Below are positions 18,106-25,935 of a stretch of DNA of 50,345 nucleotides, in pieces. The translations under genes and the position numbers were made by a program. Origin of the DNA: Sulfobacillus benefaciens (GTDB lineage: Bacteria > Bacillota > Sulfobacillia > Sulfobacillales > Sulfobacillaceae); the NCBI GenBank assembly GCA_003023725.1, contig PXYT01000022.1, positions 1-50,345 of the forward strand, written 5' to 3'. Position 1 is the stretch's first letter, and each line of letters starts with the position of its first letter. Under the pieces are notes generated by a model that did no database searches, had not been told where the DNA came from, and saw only the letters and a list, made by a program, of their open reading frames with translations.

Positions 18106-19920
18106 CTAATGCGTTAAGGATAGGATGTCTCGGGTGAGGTTATAGACGTCGGGACTTCCCAAGCCAGTAACGCGGTTGTAACCTGCATGGTCATAATAGA
18201 ACCAGTTATTACCTTTGGTAATAGTGTGAAAGGCTGGGAACAAGGTGTTTTGCGGACTTTGGAAAACGGTATAAAACAAGGGATTGGCAAACCCGATTTG
18301 GGCTCTCAGGGCACTATCCATAGTTGCAGTGATTCCAGCCCACTGAGGGGAGGCAAAGGAGGTACCGCCAAATCCGTTCAGCCAGCCCTCGCCATAAGAT
18401 GTTCCGGGGCTCGTGTCGTAAATGGCGTAGCCGGTAAACGGATCGGCGTTTAGCGCCACATCGGGAACGTTACGCCCCGCAGTTTGCGGGAAATCCGCTC
18501 CCAATTGGTAAAATGGCCGGCGGAATATGGCAGAGGTACCGCCTCCGGACCCCACGGGAAAGATGACGCTATAGAATTGGGCTTCGGTGCTGTATCCGAA
18601 GTTTTTATAATAGGGTAGCAGATATGACCATCCCCATCCATGCTCGGTCCGCATAGGGATGGATCCGCCCGGAATAGGAACTTGCCCGTTGATCGGCAAG
18701 GTTGTTCCTCCGGCTGCCGTGATATAGGGCGATGAAGCCGGAAAATCGACCGACGGAGCCGCTATCTCAGGATAACCGTCATAGGCTCCCGAGTCGCCGG
18801 ACGCACAGAAAAGCGACTGGCCTTGGGCGGCACCTTCCATGAATATATTGTTGATAGCCATATCATATGCGGGGGTGGCCAGCAGTTCATCTTCGCCCCA
18901 GCTGCACGACATGGTTTGAGCCCGGTCCTGACTCACCACCGCACTGAAGAGGTCATAAAAGCCTTGAGACGTGTTCGGAGCTTCGTAAACCAAAATGTTG
19001 GCACGTGGCGCCAACGATCCCGAACGTTCCACATCTAAGGAGGTTTCGACCCGGCCCGATCCCGCTCCGCTGTCGCCGGTAGGATAGCCCCCGTCGACGG
19101 GGACGATATTTAATGACGCTGATCCCCGGTTGATGTGATAGTATTTCCAGAAATATTGGGCATCCGACGGCTTAAAGGTGGCCAGAGTGGCAATGGCAAT
19201 AGTCTGGTTTTGTCCCAGGGCACCGCTTTTATATAACGGGCTTATCTGGTAGGCTTGCGCAATTTGTTGAGGGCTATATCCCTGGGGCTGACTTGTCGAG
19301 CTCCGCCCCGAATGATTGTGGCTTAGGGACCGAGTGTTCGCCAGAGAAGAATGAAAGGCGTGATAGTTGGTCAGGCCGATAAAACCGGAAATGAGCCCCG
19401 CAATATTGGCGGGAACGGAGGGATCCTGATTATTGGCCGTAAACGATTGATTATGATGCTGATAGCGCATCATCTGGATATGAAGGGCCTGTTCGATTTG
19501 TCCGTATGTCCCGGTGAACTCTAGGGTATTGCGATTAGTGGATGTCTTCTTCAACGTGATGCCGAACTGAGAAAAATAGTGGGAAACCGACTGCACTTCA
19601 CTGAGCGTTGGAGAGAATTGGGCGATGAACTGAGAAACCGTGAGGAAATGATGGTACTGCGGCGATGTCGGCGTGTACATTTGCCGAATTTCGCTCTGCA
19701 ATTGGTTCTGGTGGCGCCAGTTCAGTGTGACCTCAAAGGTAGTCGGGGTCGACGACGAGGCGGACCCGGTCATGGTCGACTGGCGTAGGAGGTTATGGGC
19801 GACGTTATCATGCAAAACAGACAAGGTAGCTGGAGTGGATGCCGCCAGGGTCTGTGAGCCGAAGAACAAAACGCTGGCCATCGCGGCCGAAGAAAGAACT
19901 AACATCCGAGGCTTGCTCAC
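18106..19920 (-). CDS. S53 (sedolisin/kumamolisin-type) acid protease precursor
   Basis: Secreted serine-carboxyl protease precursor (604 aa). The N-terminus has a signal peptide (MLVLSSAAMASVLFFGSQTLAA); then comes a kumamolisin-type activation prodomain to about residue 190 and the catalytic domain. The catalytic set is Glu292 and Asp296 (VETSLDVE) and Ser521 (GGTSFASP); the oxyanion-region Asp fits SCSWGED, and a C-terminal calcium-site pattern TGLGSPDVY is present. The start is GTG 19920, preceded by GGGAGGATG; the longer frame adds 59 implausible residues. These enzymes work at low pH. A single gene with no operon partner. Confidence 0.93.
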   Translation of the reverse strand: MSKPRMLVLSSAAMASVLFFGSQTLAASTPATLSVLHDNVAHNLLRQSTMTGSASSSTPTTFEVTLNWRHQNQLQSEIRQMYTPTSPQYHHFLTVSQFIAQFSPTLSEVQSVSHYFSQFGITLKKTSTNRNTLEFTGTYGQIEQALHIQMMRYQHHNQSFTANNQDPSVPANIAGLISGFIGLTNYHAFHSSLANTRSLSHNHSGRSSTSQPQGYSPQQIAQAYQISPLYKSGALGQNQTIAIATLATFKPSDAQYFWKYYHINRGSASLNIVPVDGGYPTGDSGAGSGRVETSLDVERSGSLAPRANILVYEAPNTSQGFYDLFSAVVSQDRAQTMSCSWGEDELLATPAYDMAINNIFMEGAAQGQSLFCASGDSGAYDGYPEIAAPSVDFPASSPYITAAGGTTLPINGQVPIPGGSIPMRTEHGWGWSYLLPYYKNFGYSTEAQFYSVIFPVGSGGGTSAIFRRPFYQLGADFPQTAGRNVPDVALNADPFTGYAIYDTSPGTSYGEGWLNGFGGTSFASPQWAGITATMDSALRAQIGFANPLFYTVFQSPQNTLFPAFHTITKGNNWFYYDHAGYNRVTGLGSPDVYNLTRDILSLTH

Positions 19921-20127
19921 AATATCATCCTCCCAATTATTTATAAGCCCGGCGGAGAGAATTAAGTATTGTTCCGTCGGGGTCACAAGGAATATCCTTC
20001 GACGTACCCGGTAGAACTTCGCACTTGGCCGAAGAAAATCCTTTATTGGGGAGGAATAAATTTTCGACATTCCGATCCGTTCATTTTGGTTTGACACGGA
20101 TGAGAATGCGTGCGTAACCGTCGAAAT

Positions 20128-20346
20128 TCAATGATCGTGACTGTCCTTGGGTTTGGGAGCGTCGGGCGGCTTGCGTAAAGGAGACAAGGTACCGAGAGTG
20201 ATAAACGTACCAATGACCAGCAGCAGCACTCCAATCAAGACTTTCGGACTGTTAAAGGGGAAGAGTGCCAAGGAGATCATGCCGAATCCGACAATGCCGA
20301 AGACACTGCCCAGAGTAAACCTTAGTGTTGCGACCCACCGTTTCAT
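20128..20346 (-). CDS. Small two-pass membrane protein (72 aa)
   Basis: Two hydrophobic segments (FTLGSVFGIVGFGMISLAL and VLIGVLLLVIGTFITLGTL) are joined by a short loop (FPFNSPK), with a basic start and a Pro/Lys/His-rich tail. AGGGAG lies about ten bases upstream. I do not recognise a named family. It lies between the S53 protease and the insertion sequence. Confidence 0.6.
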   Translation of the reverse strand: MKRWVATLRFTLGSVFGIVGFGMISLALFPFNSPKVLIGVLLLVIGTFITLGTLSPLRKPPDAPKPKDSHDH

Positions 20347-20399
20347 TGCGCCATCGCTCCCTATTAATTCATGACACTTGACTTCTTATCATATCAAAT

Positions 20400-22315
20400 A
20401 AGGCATTCAGCCGTATATGGGGACTGCGAAAAATGCAAGGCCCCGTCAAAGTTCTCGAAACCCAGATGGGGTCTATCAGTCATTTTAGGGTGGACTATTC
20501 GCCCACGCTATGATAGGGTAGGAGGCATGAAACCCGCACACATTGGAAAAAAACCCGTCACAGATTGGGCAGCACATCTGGTGATTCGGCTTGTTCGGCC
20601 GGAGGAGCGGACACGGTGGCGGACGCTGATGGCCCAACATCATTATTTGGGATTTCGGGGGATGGTCGGCGAGGCCTTGATGTATGTCGCCTGCCTCGAT
20701 GAGGAATGGGTTGCTCTGCTGGGATGGGCCGCAGCGGCGTGGATGTGTCGGCCCCGAGACCAATGGATCGGGTGGACCCGTTCCCAGCAATGGGAACGCC
20801 TCCGGTTTGTGACGAATAACGTCCGCTTTCTGATTTTACCCGAGGTACACATCCCCCATTTAGCCTCGAAGACCTTAGCCCTCAATACGCGACGTTTGTC
20901 GGAGGATTGGCGGGCCGTCTATGGACATCCCGTGGTCTTAGCGGAAACCTTTGTGGATCCGGCCCGCTTTGCGGGGACGGCATACCGCGCGGCAGGATGG
21001 CTCCGATTGGGAGAAACGCGGGGGTTTGCCCGCACCAAGACCGGTTACGTGCGCCATGGTCACCCCAAAACCCTCTGGGTGCGTCCCCTGGAACCTCAGA
21101 GTCCCGCGCAATTGGCCGCCCCGTTTCTCTCTCCCGCCTGGACAGGAGGCGCTCTGACCATGATAGATTTTGATGCCCTCAACTGGGCGGGGCCCCGTGG
21201 TCTCCGGGACCGCTTGAAGACTCTAATTGACCCGCGTCATCGACGCGGAATCCGCCATTCCGTGGACCAAATCTTGGTCTTAGCGTTAGGAGCGGTCATG
21301 GCCGGGCAACGCACATTTGTCGGCATGGGGGATTGGATTCGCGATCTCCGCCCGGAACAACGGGCGGTCTTTGGATGCCCGCGCTGGGGTGAGACCTTTA
21401 AAGTGCCGAGTGAACCCACGGTGCGGCGCCTTCTGCAAAATCTGGATGCGGATGCGTTGGATACCGTACTGAACCAATGGCTCACCGAAGAAGAACTCCG
21501 CCTGGGCGAGGTCCTGGCCCGGGATGGGAAGAGCCTCCGGGGATCGGCTCATGGTGCGCGCAAACGCCCAGTGCATCTGCTCTCCGGATTGCTACATCGG
21601 ACAGGCCAGGTCGTGGGGCCTGTCGATGTCGACGGGAAAACCAATGAGATTCCCCAGCTCAAAGTTCTATTGGATCCCCTCGACATCGCCGGGGCCATTG
21701 TCACCGTCGATGCTCTGCACACCCAAACCGAAACTGCCCGCTATGTGGTCGAGGACAAACATGCCCACTATGTGATGGAAGTCAAAAAAAATCAACCTTC
21801 ACTGTATGAAGCGATTCAAACTCTCGACGAGGACGATTTTTCTGATGCGGATCGCACCATCGAGAAAGGCCACAGTCGCATTGAAACGCGCCGAGTGCGG
21901 ACAAGTCTCGTGCTCACGGCCTCCCTCGAGTGGCCTCATGTCCGCCAAGTCTTTCGCATTGATCGTCATGTCACGGACCTCAATGGGGAGAATCCCCGTG
22001 ATGAAACGGCTTTTGGCATCACCGATCTGGATCCGAACCACGCGGATGCCCAGCGCATCGGCACTCTGGTGCGAGGTCATTGGGGGATTGAAACGCGTTG
22101 ACATTACGTGCGCGACATGACCTATGATGAGGATCGATCCCAGGTTCGCACCGGGAATGGCCCTCGTACCATGGCCACTCTGCGCAATTTAGCCATCGGT
22201 CTTTTGCGTCGCCTGCATTTACCCCATATTCAGCGGGCTGTCGATCATTTACGGCGTCGACCGGAATCAGTCGCCGCCCTGCTTTTGAGCTAACAGCAGA
22301 CGGGCTGAATCCCTT
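20400..22315 (+). mobile_element. ISAs1-family insertion sequence with DruA-like fusion (inactivated)
   Basis: The element contains one transposase frame (20527-22293) and is bordered by short imperfect inverted ends. AAGGCATTCAGCC-GT at 20400-20414 matches the reverse complement of 22300-22315 (AAGGGATTCAGCCCGT) with one mismatch and one gap. No convincing target duplication was seen, so the exact ends are tentative. The transposase is interrupted by TGA at 22099-22101, so the element is probably immobile unless supplied in trans. A perfect hairpin at 22323-22345 lies just outside the proposed right end. Confidence 0.7.
20527..22293 (+). pseudogene. ISAs1 transposase with N-terminal DruA-like (DUF4338) domain, nonsense-broken
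   Basis: Reading frame of 589 codons with one internal stop. Residues ~15-220 resemble the DUF4338/DruA family (HHYLGFRGMVGEALMY, WERLRFVTNNVRFLI, VLAETFVDPARFAGTAY). About residues 255-345 are the DDE_Tnp_1-associated domain (LIDPRHRRGIRHSVDQIL), and the rest is the ISAs1 DDE transposase (ARDGKSLRGS, IVTVDALHTQ, VRGHWGIETR). TGA 22099 stands where family members carry a residue of the N/R-x-HYVRD stretch. In-frame coding then continues HYVRDMTYDEDRSQVRTGNG to 22293, so a TGG-to-TGA change is likely. The start is at ATG 20527 after AGGAGG. Confidence 0.85.
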
Positions 22316-22322
22316 TTGGGCC

Positions 22323-22345
22323 TGACCCGGTCGTAGACCGGGTCA
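22323..22345. repeat. Perfect 10-bp hairpin beside the insertion sequence
   Basis: TGACCCGGTC and GACCGGGTCA are perfectly complementary around a three-base GTA loop. It lies immediately downstream of the proposed right end of the ISAs1 element. There is no T-run on either side. It may be a terminator-like structure or part of the element end. Confidence 0.6.
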
Positions 22346-22544
22346 CTTGTCGTGGGCGTCACGAACAAACCCTCCACGCCTGAGTTCCCCTCCCTTCTCC
22401 ACTCTGCTGATCGGGAAGTATGCCCATTTTTCCGCAATTTTCACACGACTACTATGACGTTACCTTGGCGAAAAATGAACAAGAGGTGAGAAATGAGCAC
22501 GGTAAGGGCGTAGGTACAGGACCCTGCCAGCCGTGTTGTCTCCA

Positions 22545-23150
22545 TCGGGAAGACTGGGGATAGATCCAAGCCCGATGCTGATTTGGGGAATTTTTGAAGC
22601 GGCAGCAATACCGTTGGCGGGCTTGACGGCATCGGAAGCAAAGCAACTAGCCCGTCTTGGACTTGAACAACGGATTTCAGTGCATGGAGGTGCCGGTGGG
22701 GTTGGGGGCTACGCCATTCAACGGGGCAAAGACGCTGGATGCCCCGTGTGGCAACGACGACCGGCGGCGTGGATATCGAATATGAGTGTTCTTTTAGAAG
22801 CCGAAGAGGTGACTGATAACGGAATTCAAGATCTTGCCGCGAAATTCGTGATTATGATGCGGTGCCGGCTACCATCGGAGAAGAAGTTCAGCACAAGATC
22901 TTTTCTCTTTCGAAATGGGGTGGTATTTTGATATCGGTAGTGCGGTTGATCAAGACGAAGCGAAAGGTCAAGAGTGGAAGCTACCGGGTTTTTCATGAAC
23001 CCGACGGACAAAGACTTGAGAATTTGGGTCGGGCGTTTTCGGAACGAAAAATGAGGCCGACGGTGGAACAGACATGTTCTCTTGCAAATATTTTCTATGC
23101 ACACCTTTTGAGTCAAAGAAGGCCTGTGTGAGGGAAGATCGATGTTCTGG
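22545..23150 (+). pseudogene. Quinone oxidoreductase (MDR family) pseudogene
   Basis: Broken zinc-independent alcohol dehydrogenase/quinone oxidoreductase. Recognisable pieces lie in order but in shifting frames: KPDADLGNF, then EAAAIPLAGLTASEAKQLA, then RISVHGGAGGVGGYAIQ (the NADPH-binding glycine motif), then RDYDAVPATIGEEVQHKIFS, GGILISVVRL, and finally RPTVEQTCSLANIFYAHLLSQ before a stop and GKIDVLVD. These match the usual EAAALPLAGLTA, HGAAGGVG, DTVGGE and RGKIVL landmarks. At least two frameshifts and a terminal stop destroy the frame. The N-terminal third is lost, and the nearby insertion sequence may have caused the damage. Confidence 0.7.
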
Positions 23151-23206
23151 TCGACCCTAAAAGGGCTTACCAGCGCCTGCAGACGCACAAGCGCCGATAC
23201 GGTGCG

Positions 23207-23947
23207 GTGGCCCGGATTAAGGGGTGCGGTATGGAGCTGTTTGGGCGTGCTGCCACAGTGATTCTTTACCGGCAATGTCAAGAAGGTTACGAAGTGTTCA
23301 TGACCCAAAGGTCCGTGCAAACCCAATCCTTTCCGGGTTTCTGGGTCTTTCCCGGAGGCCGGGAACATCCGGACGACAGCGTGGTTGCGGCGCACTTAAG
23401 GCAAGAACCGGTTTTGAATCTCGTGGTGGAACAACAACAATTTCAAGAGACCATGTCCCGCGATTTTGTCATGTCAATGGGTTATCTGCCTTCTTTGGAG
23501 ATCCGCCCCGCGTTTGGACTGCCGGACTGGCAAAGTCTCGTGGTGACGGCCTTGCGGGAATTATGGGAAGAAACGGGGATGGCCTACACCAAGCCGGTTT
23601 TGATTCAGGACGAACGTGTGGCGATTCAACAGGCTCTGCTGGAAGGGACACCATTGCTTCGATTGATGGACCGCTATCATTTTGAACTTGATGCGGGTGC
23701 GCTGACGGCGATTGGGCGCATTACCACGCCAAATCTTGGCGAAAAAGTCCGGCGCTTTGACACGGCTTTCTTCATGGTTCCGGCCCGGAACGAGGCGGAA
23801 CCATTGCGAAATTCGGCTGAAGTCGCCGCCACCTGCTGGTTGACTCCTGCCCAGGCTTTGAAACAGTACGGGTCCATCCTGGCTATTCCTACCCGGTACA
23901 TTTTGATGCAGCTTGAAAAAAAAGTATGGGGGGAATCTATGTCATGA
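23207..23947 (+). CDS. Nudix hydrolase (NUDT19-like layout)
   Basis: Predicted hydrolase (246 aa) of nucleoside-diphosphate-linked compounds, possibly coenzyme A derivatives or nucleotides. The Nudix box is split: FPGGREHPDD is followed after about 60 residues by ALRELWEETGM, which carries the metal-binding REx2EExG. This long insert is seen in NUDT19-like proteins. The C-terminal part (RRFDTAFFMVPARNEAEP) fits the family. An alternative start is the ATG at 23231 (MELFGRAATVIL), which would remove an eight-residue lead. The stop overlaps the start of the metallo-hydrolase (ATGA), so the two are coupled. Confidence 0.85.
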   Translation: MARIKGCGMELFGRAATVILYRQCQEGYEVFMTQRSVQTQSFPGFWVFPGGREHPDDSVVAAHLRQEPVLNLVVEQQQFQETMSRDFVMSMGYLPSLEIRPAFGLPDWQSLVVTALRELWEETGMAYTKPVLIQDERVAIQQALLEGTPLLRLMDRYHFELDAGALTAIGRITTPNLGEKVRRFDTAFFMVPARNEAEPLRNSAEVAATCWLTPAQALKQYGSILAIPTRYILMQLEKKVWGESMS

Positions 23948-24774
23948 GCAGCGAATTTTTGGAGCCGGTGGCCGAAGGGGTCTGGAAAACCTCCGTGCCG
24001 TCAAAGACGATTCCTCCTTATCATCACACGCACTGTTACTGGATTGACACGCCCAAAGGATTTTTGCTCGTGGATACTGGTGACGGGATTCACACACATT
24101 ACCTTCTTGCGGCGTACCAAGAGCTTGGACGGCCCATCATGTTGGGCGTGATTATGACCCATGGTCACAGGGATCATGTCGGAGGGGCATCTTTTGTCTG
24201 CACTGAATGGCATGTGCCGATGTGGATGGATTTCAAGGACCGGAAGTTATTGGATGGGGGATTAATGTCTCTGGGATGCTGGAGGAATATCCCGGAGCAA
24301 GCTGTAGGTGAATTGCCCGGCATCGAGCTTATTGCGGCCCCGGGGCACACTCAGGGACAAATCAACCTGTTTTTACGAGCCTCCCGGGTTCTCCTCGCGG
24401 GGGATAACCTTCTGGGCAACAGCACAAGTGTGATTACGCCCCCTCACGGACATTTGCGCACGTATTTAGCAACCCTGGACCGCCTCTATAATCTAGGGGC
24501 CGTTTTGGCTCTCCCGGCGCACGGAGATGTGATTACGGATCCGGCTGATTATATCACCCAATACCGCAGACACCGTTTTGAGCGGTTGGCGCAAATTCGT
24601 TCGGCTTTGGACTCGGAAGCTCTCTCCGCAGCGGAAATTGCGCAGATGTTATATCCTGGCCCGCAACGCATGATAGGGGAGAGGATGGTCATGTCGCACT
24701 TGCAATATCTTCTGGAGGACCGCGAAATTCGTCCTGTTGAGGGGGGTGAGCGCTACATGCGTCTTTCTTCCTGA
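23944..24774 (+). CDS. Metallo-beta-lactamase-fold hydrolase (LACTB2-like)
   Basis: Predicted zinc hydrolase (276 aa). The HxHxDH metal motif is THGHRDHVGG, followed by APGHTQGQINLFL (third metal His), LAGDNLLG (bridging Asp) and PAHGDVI. A C-terminal winged-helix-like extension (LSAAEIAQMLYP, HLQYLLEDREI) resembles that of LACTB2-type proteins. ATG 23944 overlaps the Nudix stop; six further upstream residues in the long frame are not likely used. The Nudix-MBL pairing suggests a shared role in hydrolysing acyl or nucleotide derivatives; the substrate is unknown. Confidence 0.88.
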   Translation: MSSEFLEPVAEGVWKTSVPSKTIPPYHHTHCYWIDTPKGFLLVDTGDGIHTHYLLAAYQELGRPIMLGVIMTHGHRDHVGGASFVCTEWHVPMWMDFKDRKLLDGGLMSLGCWRNIPEQAVGELPGIELIAAPGHTQGQINLFLRASRVLLAGDNLLGNSTSVITPPHGHLRTYLATLDRLYNLGAVLALPAHGDVITDPADYITQYRRHRFERLAQIRSALDSEALSAAEIAQMLYPGPQRMIGERMVMSHLQYLLEDREIRPVEGGERYMRLSS

Positions 24775-25206
24775 CACGGGGTCATGGTTTTTGGTGGCAG
24801 TCCGAAGATTTGACGACGGGTGGGTGGCAGAGAGACGACAAATCCTTGAGGTTCTTTTCCGCACCGACTTTCACAAACCCAGGGCTGTAGGAGCTGCTAA
24901 GGATTATTGCAGGGGGCTTAACAAATAGGAAAAAGTCCCCTATAGTTGGAATCGTACAACCTCGAAGCGACGCCGGTTTATGGCGGTTTCGCGAGGTGTG
25001 TTGAATTCTCGTGTTATCTGCAGTATGTCGTACGATTTCATGGAACTGTGGGTTTTGGGCGGAGGTCCGTGAAATTTCCTCCAGATGAGTTCTGCTCTCA
25101 CTAAGGGTTCGAAGGGCGCCGAAGTGACAATGGTTTGGCTGTGAGTTGCAGGATCTAAGCAACAAAACATAAGAGGGAGTGGCGAAGGAGCCACGGGAAA
25201 GACTTA
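24775..25206. other. Intergenic region before the cox operon
   Basis: No supported gene. An imperfect hairpin GGGGGCTT/AAGTCCCC near 24911-24940 may terminate the Nudix-MBL transcript. Minus-strand frames here (24782-25306, 24940-25194) lack motifs and ribosome binding sites. Confidence 0.35.
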
Positions 25207-25256
25207 TTGTTGTTACTTGAGCAACAATTGGCACAAAATTCTCTTCGTGATATGAT
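25207..25256 (+). promoter_or_regulatory. Probable sigma-A promoter and operator of the cox operon
   Basis: TTGGCA (25228-25233) and TATGAT (25251-25256) are separated by exactly 17 bases, each one mismatch from consensus. Directly upstream, TTGTTG (25207-25212) and CAACAA (25222-25227) form an inverted repeat abutting the -35 element, a place suited to a regulator. The cox start codon lies 75 bases downstream. Confidence 0.55.
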
Positions 25257-25330
25257 TTTTCTGGTTTGTTGGAAAAGGATGGACTACCAAGAAATATCTG
25301 CAGCAAAATAGCCTAAAGGAGGAGAGTCCT

Positions 25331-25849
25331 ATGGCATCTCAACGCATTCCGGTGACTCTCACAATCAATGGCCAAAAGATCGTCCGAGATATAGAACCTC
25401 GAACACTTTTGGTTCATTTTTTGCGGGACGAACTCAATTTAACCGGGACACACGTCGGCTGCGATACCTCGCAGTGCGGCGCTTGCACCATTTTGCTTGA
25501 CAATCAAGCGGTGAAGTCGTGTACGGTACTGGCGATACAAGCTGATGGCTCCGAAATCGTTACGGTGGAAGGCTTGGAACAGGAACAATTGCATCCGATT
25601 CAAGAAGCATTTCGAGAAAAACATGGTCTGCAGTGTGGCTTTTGCACCCCTGGTGCCATGATGCTGGGGGCTTATTTATTGAATCACAATGGACCTTTGA
25701 CGGAAGAAACCATTCGTGAGCAACTTGACGGGCTGTTGTGCCGGTGTACGGGCTATGAAAATATCGTCCGGTCCATTCAGCGGGCCAACGAAATCATGAA
25801 TGAAAGGCAAAACGCTCAACAGGCCGCACGCGCTACGGGAGTGGGGTAG
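25331..25849 (+). CDS. coxS: CO-dehydrogenase-type small subunit (two [2Fe-2S] clusters)
   Basis: Iron-sulfur subunit (172 aa) of a molybdenum hydroxylase. The plant-type [2Fe-2S] cysteines are Cys44, Cys49, Cys52 and Cys64 (GCDTSQCGAC...C), and the second cluster uses Cys102, Cys105, Cys137 and Cys139 (CGFC...CRC). It passes electrons from the Mo site to FAD. AAAGGAGGAG lies before the ATG. It is first in the operon, with L and M subunits following. Its length is normal for the family. Confidence 0.94.
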   Translation: MASQRIPVTLTINGQKIVRDIEPRTLLVHFLRDELNLTGTHVGCDTSQCGACTILLDNQAVKSCTVLAIQADGSEIVTVEGLEQEQLHPIQEAFREKHGLQCGFCTPGAMMLGAYLLNHNGPLTEETIREQLDGLLCRCTGYENIVRSIQRANEIMNERQNAQQAARATGVG

Positions 25850-25935
25850 ATTTCAACAAATACAATCCTTGAGGCATCTTTCGGATCGACCACGAGAGAG
25901 AAACAAGGGAAAAAAGCAAAAAGAGGTGAAAGAAT

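Noticed and set aside
22826-23395. 189-codon minus-strand frame
   Set aside because: It is antisense to recognisable pieces of the oxidoreductase pseudogene.
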